Source: Rubrivivax sp. (GTDB taxonomy: Bacteria; Pseudomonadota; Gammaproteobacteria; Burkholderiales; Burkholderiaceae_C). Taken from it: 48,306 nucleotides of DNA. The stretch covers positions 1 to 48,306 of the forward strand of contig JALHMT010000041.1 in NCBI GenBank assembly GCA_022843905.1, read 5' to 3'. Of this stretch, positions 26,129 to 34,292 are shown in pieces. Both the position numbers and the translations under genes were made by a program. The notes beneath the pieces were generated by a model. It was given only the letters and a program-made list of their open reading frames with translations, did no database searches and had not been told where the DNA came from. Each line of letters opens with the position of its first letter. Positions within the stretch are counted from its first letter, which is position 1.

Positions 26129-27441
26129 CATCTCCCGACGCGCTGCGCGAACAGATCCGCGGCCTGGTGGCACAGTACGCCGCTCTAACCGGCACGCCGT
26201 CCACCTTTCATCCGGGCCAGACGGTCATCCCGCCGTCGGGCAAGGTGGTGGGCGCGCCCGAGATGCAGAACATGGTCGACGCCGCGCTCGACGCCTGGCT
26301 CACCACCGGCCGCTTCAACACCGCGTTCGAGGCGAGGCTGGGCGCCTACCTGGGGGCCAGGCATGTGCTGACGGTGAACTCGGGGTCGTCGGCCAACCTG
26401 GTGGCGCTGTCGGCGTTGACCTCACCGATACTGGGCGACCGCGCGATCCGCCCCGGCGACGAAGTGATCGGCGTGGCCGCGGGCTTCCCCACCACCGTCA
26501 ATCCGATCCTGCAGATCGGCGCCGTGCCGGTGCTGGTCGACGTCACGCTGCCCACCTACAACGTCGACGTGGCGCGGCTCGAAGCCGCCATCACGCCGCG
26601 CACGCGCGCCATCATGCTGGCGCACACGCTGGGCAATCCGTACGACCTGGAGACCATCACGCGGCTGTGCCGCCAGCACGGTCTGTGGCTGGTGGAAGAC
26701 TGCTGCGACGCGCTGGGCTCCACCTACCAGGGCCGCAAGGTCGGCAGCTTCGGCGACATCGCCACGCTGAGCTTCTACCCCGCGCACCACATCACGATGG
26801 GCGAAGGCGGCGCGGTCTTCACCAACAGCGACGAGCTCAAGCGCGCGGCCGAATCGTTCCGCGACTGGGGCCGCGACTGCTGGTGCGCTCCGGGCAAGGA
26901 CAACACCTGCGGCAAGCGCTTCTGCTGGAAGCTGGGCCAGCTGCCCGAGGGCTACGACCACAAGTACACCTACAGCCATCTGGGCTACAACCTGAAGATC
27001 ACCGACATGCAGGCCGCCTGCGCGCTGGCGCAGATGGACCGGCTGGACGACTTCGTCGCCGCGCGCAAGCGCAACTTCGCCTTCCTGCATGAACGCCTGA
27101 AGGGCTGCGAGGAATTCCTGCTGTTGCCCGAGGCCACGCCGGGCAGCGACCCGTCGTGGTTCGGTTTCCCCATCACCCTCCGCCCCGAGGCCAACCTGCG
27201 CCGCGTCGACCTGGTGCAGCACCTGGACGGCCTGCGCATCGGCACGCGGCTGCTGTTCGCCGGCAACCTCACGCGCCAGCCCTACATGCAGGGACGCAAC
27301 TTCCGCGTCGCCGGCCCGCTGACGCAGACCGACGTGGTGATGAACGACACCTTCTGGATCGGCGTCTACCCAGGCCTGGGCGAAGAGCAGCTGGCCTATG
27401 CGGCCGACCAGATCGTCGAGTACGTGGGGGGCGGCCTGTGA
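26125..27441 (+). CDS. rfbH: CDP-4-dehydro-6-deoxyglucose 3-dehydratase (E1)
   Basis: This 438-residue enzyme removes the 3-hydroxyl of CDP-4-keto-6-deoxyglucose using PMP and a [2Fe-2S] cluster. The usual PLP-binding Lys is replaced by His (SFYPAHHITMGEGG, His221/222), the hallmark of E1. The cluster motif C-X57-C-X1-C-X7-C is exactly present, from the second Cys of EDCCDA to CWC and NTCGK. The partner reductase E3 is not in the window. The product would be a CDP-3,6-dideoxy-4-keto sugar for the enzymes downstream. Confidence 0.96.
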   Translation: MTSPDALREQIRGLVAQYAALTGTPSTFHPGQTVIPPSGKVVGAPEMQNMVDAALDAWLTTGRFNTAFEARLGAYLGARHVLTVNSGSSANLVALSALTSPILGDRAIRPGDEVIGVAAGFPTTVNPILQIGAVPVLVDVTLPTYNVDVARLEAAITPRTRAIMLAHTLGNPYDLETITRLCRQHGLWLVEDCCDALGSTYQGRKVGSFGDIATLSFYPAHHITMGEGGAVFTNSDELKRAAESFRDWGRDCWCAPGKDNTCGKRFCWKLGQLPEGYDHKYTYSHLGYNLKITDMQAACALAQMDRLDDFVAARKRNFAFLHERLKGCEEFLLLPEATPGSDPSWFGFPITLRPEANLRRVDLVQHLDGLRIGTRLLFAGNLTRQPYMQGRNFRVAGPLTQTDVVMNDTFWIGVYPGLGEEQLAYAADQIVEYVGGGL

Positions 27442-27451
27442 AGATGGCGCC

Positions 27452-28198
27452 ATGACGGTGCCCCGGCTGATCCGTGAACCCCTGCTGGCGCTGTTGCGCC
27501 GGTTGGGCTACGAGGTGGTCAAGCTCAACCGCGAGGGCGCGCTCTACGGCCCCATCCTGCCGGGCGCGAGCTACTCGCCCTGGAACGTCGACGCCGAGTT
27601 CCAGCGCCTGTTCCAGGCTCTCCAAGGCCGCACGCTGGTCGACGTCTACCGCTGCCACGAGCTGTGGACCCTGGTCGACATGGTCAAGCACTGCGAGGGC
27701 GACCTGCTCGAGGTAGGGGTCTGGCGCGGCGGTACCGGCGCCTTGATGGCGCGTCGCGCCGCGCTATTGGGACTGGAGGCCACGGTGCACCTGTGCGACA
27801 CATTCGAAGGCGTTGTGAAGGCCTCGCCCAACGACCCGGTCTACGTCGGCGGCGAACATGCCGACACCTCCGAGGCGCAGGTGCGCGAGCTGCTCGACAG
27901 CCTGTCGCTGCGCAACGCACGCGTCCACAAGGGCGTGTTCCCCGAGGACACCGGCTCCGCGCTGCAGGACCGCCGTTTCCGCCTGTGCCACATCGACGTC
28001 GACGTCTACGACTCGGCCCGCGACATCCTGCACTGGGTGTGGGGCCGGCTGAGCGTGGGCGGGGTCGTGGTCTACGACGATTACGGGACGGCCAGCACGG
28101 CGGGCGTGACGCGCCTTGTGAACGAGCAGCAGGGCCTGCCCGACCGGGTCACCCTATACAACCTGAACGGCCATGCCGTCACGGTGAAGACCCGCTGA
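27452..28198 (+). CDS. TylF/MycF-type sugar O-methyltransferase
   Basis: The 248-residue product resembles the TylF/MycF macrocin O-methyltransferase family, which methylates sugar hydroxyls with SAM and a divalent metal. DLLEVGVWRGGTGALMARRA is the SAM site, CHIDVDVYDSARD supplies metal-binding Asp residues and VVVYDDYGT the downstream Asp pair. It begins 10 bases after rfbH, so it is likely part of the same operon. Its likely substrate is the locus sugar or glycan, but the site of methylation cannot be read. Confidence 0.85.
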   Translation: MTVPRLIREPLLALLRRLGYEVVKLNREGALYGPILPGASYSPWNVDAEFQRLFQALQGRTLVDVYRCHELWTLVDMVKHCEGDLLEVGVWRGGTGALMARRAALLGLEATVHLCDTFEGVVKASPNDPVYVGGEHADTSEAQVRELLDSLSLRNARVHKGVFPEDTGSALQDRRFRLCHIDVDVYDSARDILHWVWGRLSVGGVVVYDDYGTASTAGVTRLVNEQQGLPDRVTLYNLNGHAVTVKTR

Positions 28199-28256
28199 GC
28201 GGGCCATACCGTGCAAAGGCCGAGACACCAAACTCTCTCTCGACAAGGGCAGACGA

Positions 28257-28340
28257 ATGAAGATGATGGGCGTCCTCCCGCTGCGGCACGAGGGGCTGCC
28301 GGCCCCTCAGGCGGCCCGCGCGACCAGGGATCTTCGATGA
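28257..28340 (+). CDS. Putative 27-residue leader peptide coupled to the ThDP gene
   Basis: A short ORF (MKMMGVLPLRHEG... ending ATRDLR) begins with an ATG preceded by AGGG at a spacing of 7 bases. Its TGA overlaps the ThDP-enzyme ATG as ATGA. It contains a perfect 7-base hairpin in its second half. It may be a translated leader that couples or modulates expression of the next gene, or a chance ORF. No homologue is recognised. Confidence 0.4.
   Translation: MKMMGVLPLRHEGLPAPQAARATRDLR
28290..28308 (+). promoter_or_regulatory. Hairpin in the leader of the ThDP gene
   Basis: GAGGGGC pairs perfectly with GCCCCTC across a five-base loop (TGCCG). It lies 28 bases before the ThDP-enzyme start, inside the small leader ORF. 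No T-run follows, so it is more likely to affect translation or RNA stability than to act as a terminator. Confidence 0.45.
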
Positions 28341-30154
28341 ACACCGCGATGAACGCCTCGCAGCGCATCGCCGCCTGGCTGGCCGAGCAGGGCGTGGAGC
28401 AGGTCTTCGCCGTCACCGGCGGCGGCTCGATGTTCCTCAACCATGCCTTCGCAACGCAGCCCGGCATGCGCTTCACGGTGATGCACCACGAGCAGGCCTG
28501 CGCCATGGCGGCCGAGGGCTACGCGCGCATCACGGGCAAGCCTGCGCTGGTGAACGTCACCACCGGGCCCGGCGGGCTCAATGCCTTGAACGGCGTCTAC
28601 GGCGCCTACACCGACTCGATCCCGATGATCGTCATTTCGGGCCAGGTCAAGCGCGCCACGGCGCTGTCGCACACGCCCGTGCCCGGGCTGCGCCAGCTGG
28701 GCGACCAGGAGGTGCCCATCGTCGACGTGCTCGGCCCATTGGTCAAAGGCGCCTGGGCCATCGGCTCGCTGGAAGAACTGGGCCGCGTGCTGCCGCAGGC
28801 GCTGGCGCTGGCCACCTCGGGCCGGCCAGGCCCCGTGTGGCTGGACATCCCGATCGACCTGCAGTCGTCGCCCGAGCCCTTCGAGATCGGCGCACTGCCC
28901 GTCCCGCCCGCACCGCCCCTGCCGCCGGCCGATCTGCAGCAGGTGCTGGGCTGGCTGAAGCAGGCGCACCGCCCGTTGATCCTGGCCGGCAGCGGCGTGC
29001 GCTTGGCCGGCGCGCGCGAGGCGCTGATCGACCTGGTGGAAAGCGCTGGCGTGCCGCTGGCCACCGCATGGACGCACGACCTCATCGAGAGCGACCACCC
29101 GCTCTTCGCCGGCCGGCCCGGCACCATCGGCACGCGCGCAGGCAACCTGTGCCTGCAGTCGGCCGACCTGGTGATCGTCATCGGCTCGCGACTGAACATC
29201 CGCCAGGCCAGCTACAACTGGGGTAGCTTCGCGCAGCGCGCGCGCATCGTGCAGGTCGACATCGACCCGGCCGAGCTGGCCAAGCCGCTGGTGAAGGCGG
29301 CGCTGCCCATCGTGGCCGATGCGCGCGCCTTCATCGAGGGCCTGCACGCCGCCGTGCGCGCCGAGAAGGAATGGCCCAGCTTCGCGCCCTGGGCCACGTG
29401 GTGCCGCGACATCGGGCGCCGCTTCCCGGCGCTGGAGCCGGCCAACGCCAGCGCGCCCGGCGTGCTCAACCCCTACCGCGTGGTGGGCGCGCTCTTCGAC
29501 GCCCTGCCCGACGACGGCATCGTGGCCAGCGGCAACGCATCGGCCTGCATCATCCCGTTCCAGATCGCGCCGCTGAAGAGCGGCCAGCGCTTGTTCAGCA
29601 ACTCCGGCGCGGCCTCGATGGGGCACGACCTGCCGGCCGCCATCGGCGCATCGATCGCCGCGCCGCAGCGCCGCGTGGTCTGTCTGGCCGGCGATGGCAG
29701 CCTGCAGATGAACATCCAGGAACTGCAGACGCTGAAGACACTGCAGCCCAACCTGATGGTGCTGGTGATGGCCAACGACGGCTACCTGTCGATCCGGCTG
29801 TCGCACAAGAACCACTTCGGCAGGATCATCGGCGCCGACCGCGCCTCCGGTGTCGAATGCCCCGACTACGTGGCCGTGGCGCGCGCCTACGGACTGAACG
29901 CCGTCGACATCCGCGACGAGGCGGGGCTGGCTAAGCTGCACGAATACATCAACCGCCCAGGCCCGCTGCTGGTGCAGGTGCACGTCGACCCCGAGCAGGC
30001 CTTCGCGCCCAAGCTGCAATCGCGCATGGACGAGCACGGCAGGTTCCTCACGCCCGAACTGGACGACGTGGCGCCCTTCCTGCCGCCGGAGGAGCTGTTG
30101 GCGATCCGCGCGAGTGCGCAAGATGTGCGGGCCGATCCGAAGGGTGGGCGTTGA
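28337..30154 (+). CDS. ThDP-dependent acetolactate-synthase-like enzyme of the sugar operon
   Basis: The 605-residue product has the three-domain layout of acetohydroxyacid synthase-type ThDP enzymes. E52 in MHHEQACAMAAEGYAR is the cofactor-activating Glu, and GDG at residues 452-454 with the later MANDGY is the ThDP/Mg motif. Its place after rfbFGH matches YerE, a ThDP enzyme that adds a two-carbon unit from pyruvate to C-4 of a CDP-3,6-dideoxy-4-keto sugar in yersiniose synthesis. That role is an inference. A plain metabolic acetolactate synthase would usually sit with ilvH. The FkbM gene overlaps its stop as TTGA. Confidence 0.85.
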   Translation: MNTAMNASQRIAAWLAEQGVEQVFAVTGGGSMFLNHAFATQPGMRFTVMHHEQACAMAAEGYARITGKPALVNVTTGPGGLNALNGVYGAYTDSIPMIVISGQVKRATALSHTPVPGLRQLGDQEVPIVDVLGPLVKGAWAIGSLEELGRVLPQALALATSGRPGPVWLDIPIDLQSSPEPFEIGALPVPPAPPLPPADLQQVLGWLKQAHRPLILAGSGVRLAGAREALIDLVESAGVPLATAWTHDLIESDHPLFAGRPGTIGTRAGNLCLQSADLVIVIGSRLNIRQASYNWGSFAQRARIVQVDIDPAELAKPLVKAALPIVADARAFIEGLHAAVRAEKEWPSFAPWATWCRDIGRRFPALEPANASAPGVLNPYRVVGALFDALPDDGIVASGNASACIIPFQIAPLKSGQRLFSNSGAASMGHDLPAAIGASIAAPQRRVVCLAGDGSLQMNIQELQTLKTLQPNLMVLVMANDGYLSIRLSHKNHFGRIIGADRASGVECPDYVAVARAYGLNAVDIRDEAGLAKLHEYINRPGPLLVQVHVDPEQAFAPKLQSRMDEHGRFLTPELDDVAPFLPPEELLAIRASAQDVRADPKGGR

Positions 30155-31263
30155 GCCGCCGGGTGGACGCAGGACGTGCCGCGGCGCTGGCCGAGGGCGT
30201 GAACGTCTTCGGTGCCGGCGGCTTCGCGCGCGACCTCGCTCGCGCGCTGCGCGCACAGGGCGTCACCGTGCATGCGCTTCTGACCTCGTCGGCGCCCTCT
30301 CGCGAACGCATCGACGAACTGCCGGTGCGCCAGATCGATGCCGCGGCACTGGCCGCGGCGCCGCTGTGGGTTGGTGTCTTCAACCGTGAGGCGCACAGCG
30401 ACTATGGCGCCGTCGCGGCCCTCGTGCGCGGGCTGCAGCCCGAAGCGCGCATCGTGTGGCCGCAGACGGAGTACGACTGGCTGGCGCCATCACTCGGCTT
30501 CCGCTTCTGGCTGCACGACAGCGCCGGCTACACCGCCATGGCCGGCCGCATCACCGCTGCGCGCGCGCTGCTGGACGACGAGCCCAGCCGCCTGGCTTTC
30601 GACCGCCTCGTCGCCTTCCGCAGCCAGTATGACTTCTACGACGCCCCGCCGGCGCAACACGCAGGTGTGCAGTACCTGCCCGACTGGCTCCGCACGCACC
30701 TCGTCGAGCAGGGCCGCGGCACGCTGCGCATCGCCGAAGGCGGCGCCTACCGCGGCGAGACGCTGCGCGAGCTGGCCACGCTGATGCCCATCGAGCAGGC
30801 CTGGACCTTCGAGCCCGACCCCGAGAACTACGCCGCCCTGGTGCGCCAGATGGCCGACTGGCTGGCGCCCGCAACGCACCTCCCGGCGGGGCTGTCGGAC
30901 GCGGCCGGCACCGCGCTCTTCGCCAGCGGCCAGGGGGAGGCCAGCCACCTCGGCGCTGCGGCCGACGACGGCAGCGCGGTGCGGGTGCCGCTGGTCTCGA
31001 TCGACGGCTGCCTGCACCGCGCCGACGTCAACTTCATCAAGCTGGATGTCGAAGGGAACGAGCTCGCAGCACTGAACGGTGCCCGCCAGACGATCGCGCG
31101 CTGCCGACCGACCCTGGCCATCGCGGCCTACCACCGCTGGGACGACCTCTGGCGGCTGCCCGAATGGGTCGCGGAAATGAGCAGGGAAGCCGGACTGAAC
31201 TACCGTTTACGACTGGGCTTGCACGGGCACAATTCCTTCGACCTCGTTCTCTACGCGTTCTGA
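30151..31263 (+). CDS. FkbM-family methyltransferase with N-terminal Rossmann segment
   Basis: The 370-residue product has two parts. Residues ~15-110 contain a nucleotide-binding-like glycine loop (VNVFGAGGFARDLARAL). Residues ~185-365 form an FkbM SAM methyltransferase domain with RIAEGGAYRGETLRELA, TFEPDPENYAAL and NFIKLDVEGNELAALNGA. FkbM enzymes O-methylate sugars or polyketides. The TTG start overlaps the ThDP-enzyme stop; a GTG four codons later is an alternative. It is one of three methyltransferases in this operon. Confidence 0.85.
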   Translation: MSRRVDAGRAAALAEGVNVFGAGGFARDLARALRAQGVTVHALLTSSAPSRERIDELPVRQIDAAALAAAPLWVGVFNREAHSDYGAVAALVRGLQPEARIVWPQTEYDWLAPSLGFRFWLHDSAGYTAMAGRITAARALLDDEPSRLAFDRLVAFRSQYDFYDAPPAQHAGVQYLPDWLRTHLVEQGRGTLRIAEGGAYRGETLRELATLMPIEQAWTFEPDPENYAALVRQMADWLAPATHLPAGLSDAAGTALFASGQGEASHLGAAADDGSAVRVPLVSIDGCLHRADVNFIKLDVEGNELAALNGARQTIARCRPTLAIAAYHRWDDLWRLPEWVAEMSREAGLNYRLRLGLHGHNSFDLVLYAF

Positions 31264-31276
31264 CGCGCTACACACC

Positions 31277-32365
31277 ATGGACAAGATCTTCAGTGACCTG
31301 TTCGTCCTCGAGTTGGCCAACAACCACTGGGGCAGGGTCGATCGCGGGCTCGCGATCATCAACGCCTTTGCCCAGGTGGTGCGCTTCAACAACGTGCGCG
31401 CGGCGATCAAGCTGCAGTTCCGCGACGTCGACCACTTCATCTCGCCCAGCTTCAAGGGCCGTGAAGACCTGCGCTACGTGAAGAAGACCGAGGCCACCAA
31501 GCTGGAGCGACACGAGTACGCGCTGCTGATCCAGGCCATCCGAGAGCAAGGCTGCATCCCGATGGCCACGGCCTTCGACGAGCGCTCCGTCGACCTCTGC
31601 GAGGAACTCGACCTACCGATCATCAAGGTGGCATCGAGCGATCTCAATGACTGGTTCCTGCTCGACCGCATCGCCAAGGCGCGCCGACCGGTGATCGTCT
31701 CCACCGGCGGCTCGTCGGAGAAGGACATCGACGACCTGGTGACCTTCTTCGCCAACCGCAACATCCCGCTGTCGCTGAACCACTGCGTCTCGCTCTACCC
31801 GTCGGAAGACGACGAGCTCGAGCTGAACCAGATCGACTACCTCAAGAGCCGCTACCCGCAGCTCGTCGTCGGCCTGTCGACGCACGAGTACCGCGACTGG
31901 CAGGCGTCGATGCTGATCAGCTACGCCAAGGGCGCGCGCACCTGGGAACGCCACATCGACATCGAGGCCGACGGCATCGCGGTGTCGCCTTACTGCTCGC
32001 TGCCGCACCAGGTCGACGCCTGGTTCAAGGCCTATCACAAGGCACGCGAGATGTGCGGCGGCAGCGGCCAGAGCAAGCGCATCCCGCACCGCCGCGAGAT
32101 CGAGTACCTCGACCAGCTGGTGCGCGGCGTCTACATCAAGCGCGACCTGCCCGCCGGGTACGAGTTCCACCACAAGAGCGTGGACCGTGACTTCTACCTG
32201 GCCATCCCCTTGCAGAAGGGCCAGCTGTCCTGCCGCGAGGTGATGAACGGGCAGATCAGCTCGCGTCCGCTGGAAGCGGGCAAGGCGCTGATGATCGACG
32301 ATCTGGACAGCCCGTATGCGCACACCCCCGCGCTGCGCGAACACATCTACAAGCGCGGCCTGTGA
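31277..32365 (+). CDS. NeuB-like PEP-dependent sugar condensing enzyme
   Basis: The 362-residue product matches the N-acetylneuraminate synthase (NeuB) family, which joins PEP to an aldose. Family landmarks are ELANNHWG at the start, KLQFRDVDHF, KVASSDLNDW, STGGSS, LNHCVSLYP, and the two metal-binding His regions in GLSTHEY and ERHIDIE. The C-terminal ~80 residues (VYIKRDLPAGYEF, SSRPLEAGKAL) look like a SAF domain. Several motifs differ from true sialic acid synthases (ASSD rather than GSGE). No NeuA or NeuC is seen. The aldose acceptor is probably not ManNAc. Confidence 0.85.
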   Translation: MDKIFSDLFVLELANNHWGRVDRGLAIINAFAQVVRFNNVRAAIKLQFRDVDHFISPSFKGREDLRYVKKTEATKLERHEYALLIQAIREQGCIPMATAFDERSVDLCEELDLPIIKVASSDLNDWFLLDRIAKARRPVIVSTGGSSEKDIDDLVTFFANRNIPLSLNHCVSLYPSEDDELELNQIDYLKSRYPQLVVGLSTHEYRDWQASMLISYAKGARTWERHIDIEADGIAVSPYCSLPHQVDAWFKAYHKAREMCGGSGQSKRIPHRREIEYLDQLVRGVYIKRDLPAGYEFHHKSVDRDFYLAIPLQKGQLSCREVMNGQISSRPLEAGKALMIDDLDSPYAHTPALREHIYKRGL

Positions 32366-33420
32366 GCCCTCCGGACCTCGCCAGGTTCCTGGCGCAGGAC
32401 TTCGACAGGCTGCTGTCGAAACATGACGCACTCCTTCGGCGTTGCCGGGCGCTTGACGGACAACGCCTCTACATCACCGGAGGCACGGGGTTCTTCGGTC
32501 GGAGCCTGCTGGCACTCATGACGCACCTGCACAGATGCGGCATCCGGTTCGAGGTCGATGCGCTCAGCCGGGATCCGGCCCGCTTTCTCGATGCCGAGCC
32601 GTGGGCCGGGGCCGAGCCTTGGCTGCGACTTCACACCGGCTCGGTCTCGTCACGGTGGCCCAGTGATGGGCGCTACGGCCTGCTGCTGCACGCCGCCACC
32701 GACACGCATGCCAGCGCACACCAGGACTTGTCGAGCGTCTTCGATGGTCTGCTGGCAGGAGGGCGCCAAGCCGTCGACTTCTGTGAACGGCATGGCGTCG
32801 CACGCACTCTGCTGACCGGCTCCGGCGCCCAGTTCGGCGCCTTGCCGCCCTCGCTCACGAACGGCGTGCCCGACGACTCACCGCTGGCCTGCGACCCCAC
32901 CCGCCCAGGAAGCGCCTATGGCGAGGGCAAGCGCGCGGTGGAGACGATGTTCGCGCTTCACGCACAGCAGCAAGGCACCGCCGTGATTCCGACCCGGTGC
33001 TTCGCCTTCGTCGGACCGGGTCTGCCGCTGGACGGCCACTTCGCCATCGGCAACTTCCTGCGCGATGCCCTGGACAACAAGCCGATTCGACTGCGTTCTG
33101 CCGGGCAGGCGGTGCGCAGCTATCTCTATGGCGCCGATCTGGCGATGTGGCTGCTTCTGCTGCTGCTGGACGGCGACGCGGGCCGGCCCGTCAACGTGGG
33201 GTCCGACCAGGGCTTGCGCATCGCCGAGTTGGCCCATCGGGTGGCTGCGCGCGTGCAGCCCGGTCTGCCCGTGATCCTGGGCGAGTTGCAGCCGGGCGAA
33301 GAGCGACAGTTCTACCTGCCGTCCATCGCGAATGCGCACGCGCAGGGCTTGCGGGTCTGGACGCCCCTCGAGATGGCCATCGACCGCACCGCGCAGTGGC
33401 ATCGCGAGCGCCGCCCTTGA
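32362..33420 (+). CDS. NAD-dependent epimerase/dehydratase (SDR) of the sugar operon
   Basis: This 352-residue extended SDR enzyme has the nucleotide-binding TGGTGFFGRSLLALM motif and catalytic Tyr/Lys in SAYGEGKRAVETM. An upstream LLTGSGAQFG supplies the Ser region. The GTG start overlaps the stop of the NeuB-like gene as GTGA. In yersiniose synthesis a reductase acts after the ThDP step, so it could reduce a keto group of the branched sugar here. Epimerase or reductase activity cannot be settled from sequence. Confidence 0.85.
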   Translation: MSPPDLARFLAQDFDRLLSKHDALLRRCRALDGQRLYITGGTGFFGRSLLALMTHLHRCGIRFEVDALSRDPARFLDAEPWAGAEPWLRLHTGSVSSRWPSDGRYGLLLHAATDTHASAHQDLSSVFDGLLAGGRQAVDFCERHGVARTLLTGSGAQFGALPPSLTNGVPDDSPLACDPTRPGSAYGEGKRAVETMFALHAQQQGTAVIPTRCFAFVGPGLPLDGHFAIGNFLRDALDNKPIRLRSAGQAVRSYLYGADLAMWLLLLLLDGDAGRPVNVGSDQGLRIAELAHRVAARVQPGLPVILGELQPGEERQFYLPSIANAHAQGLRVWTPLEMAIDRTAQWHRERRP

Positions 33421-33430
33421 AGGAGACGAG

Positions 33431-34291
33431 ATGCCGCGTCTGGCCCTGAGTTGCGTGTGTTGTGACAGCGGCGACCTCGATCGGCAGAGCGCCATCCTGA
33501 TGCCCTTCGTGGCCCAGCGTGCCTTGAACTGGACGCCGTGCGAAGTCACCGCGGACTGGGGATTGCGCGACATACCGCCAGGCCACGCCCTTGCCCTGTG
33601 CAGCACGCTGCACTGTCGCGAGTGCGGCCTGGTCTTCCTCGACATGCGTTTCGACGAGCAGGAGATGGCGCGCCTGTACGCGGACTACCGGGGCGCCGAG
33701 TACGAGGCCTTGCGAGACGCCCTGGAGCCCGGCTATGCCCAGCGCAACCGGCGCCTCGTGGCCGGCGATGGGCATATTGCTGAGGTCGAGGCCTTCTTGC
33801 GACCCTGGCTGCCGGAACGCCCGGCCGTGCTGGACTGGGGCGGCGACACGGGACAGAACACGCCAATGCGGCTACAGGCCAGCCTGCACCACGTGCTGGA
33901 CATCTCGGGAAGACCCACGCTCGACGGCGTGCAGACCGTCCAGGAGGCCGACCTTCCGCGGTTCCGGTACGACCTGCTCGTTCTGGGGCACGTGCTGGAG
34001 CACGTGCCCGAGCCCGGTCAGTTGCTGGCCCGGATCGCCAGCGTGATGGCGACCTCCTCACCCAACGCCCGTCTCTACATCGAAGTACCGTTCGAAGCAC
34101 TGATGCGCAGCGCCGAGTCCGATCCGGGCGCCTGGTCACGCAAGCGGCACTGGCACGAGCACATCAACTTCTTCAGCCGAGACTCGCTCGAGAGCTTGCT
34201 GGGCCGCCATGGCCTGCGGCCGCTGGCCTGGACGCGCATCGACCTGGCAGACGGCGCCGTGGTTCTCGGCGCGGTGTGCCGCCGGGATTGA
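33431..34291 (+). CDS. Class I SAM methyltransferase with N-terminal Cys cluster
   Basis: The 286-residue product starts with a Cys-rich segment (LSCVCCDSGD, then LHCRECGLVFLD) that may bind zinc, as in sugar C-methyltransferases. It continues with a SAM domain (VLDWGGDTGQNTP, VLGHVLEHVPEPGQLLARI). AGGAG lies six bases before the ATG. It is the last gene of the plus-strand operon, and its stop is one base from the stop of the convergent GT2 gene. It may methylate the locus sugar; C- or O-methylation is not decided. Confidence 0.85.
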   Translation: MPRLALSCVCCDSGDLDRQSAILMPFVAQRALNWTPCEVTADWGLRDIPPGHALALCSTLHCRECGLVFLDMRFDEQEMARLYADYRGAEYEALRDALEPGYAQRNRRLVAGDGHIAEVEAFLRPWLPERPAVLDWGGDTGQNTPMRLQASLHHVLDISGRPTLDGVQTVQEADLPRFRYDLLVLGHVLEHVPEPGQLLARIASVMATSSPNARLYIEVPFEALMRSAESDPGAWSRKRHWHEHINFFSRDSLESLLGRHGLRPLAWTRIDLADGAVVLGAVCRRD

Positions 34292-34292
34292 C

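Noticed and set aside
28337..30154. A housekeeping acetolactate synthase (ilvB/ilvI)
   Set aside because: No small subunit gene is present and it lies inside the rfbFGH sugar operon, so a sugar-linked role is more likely.
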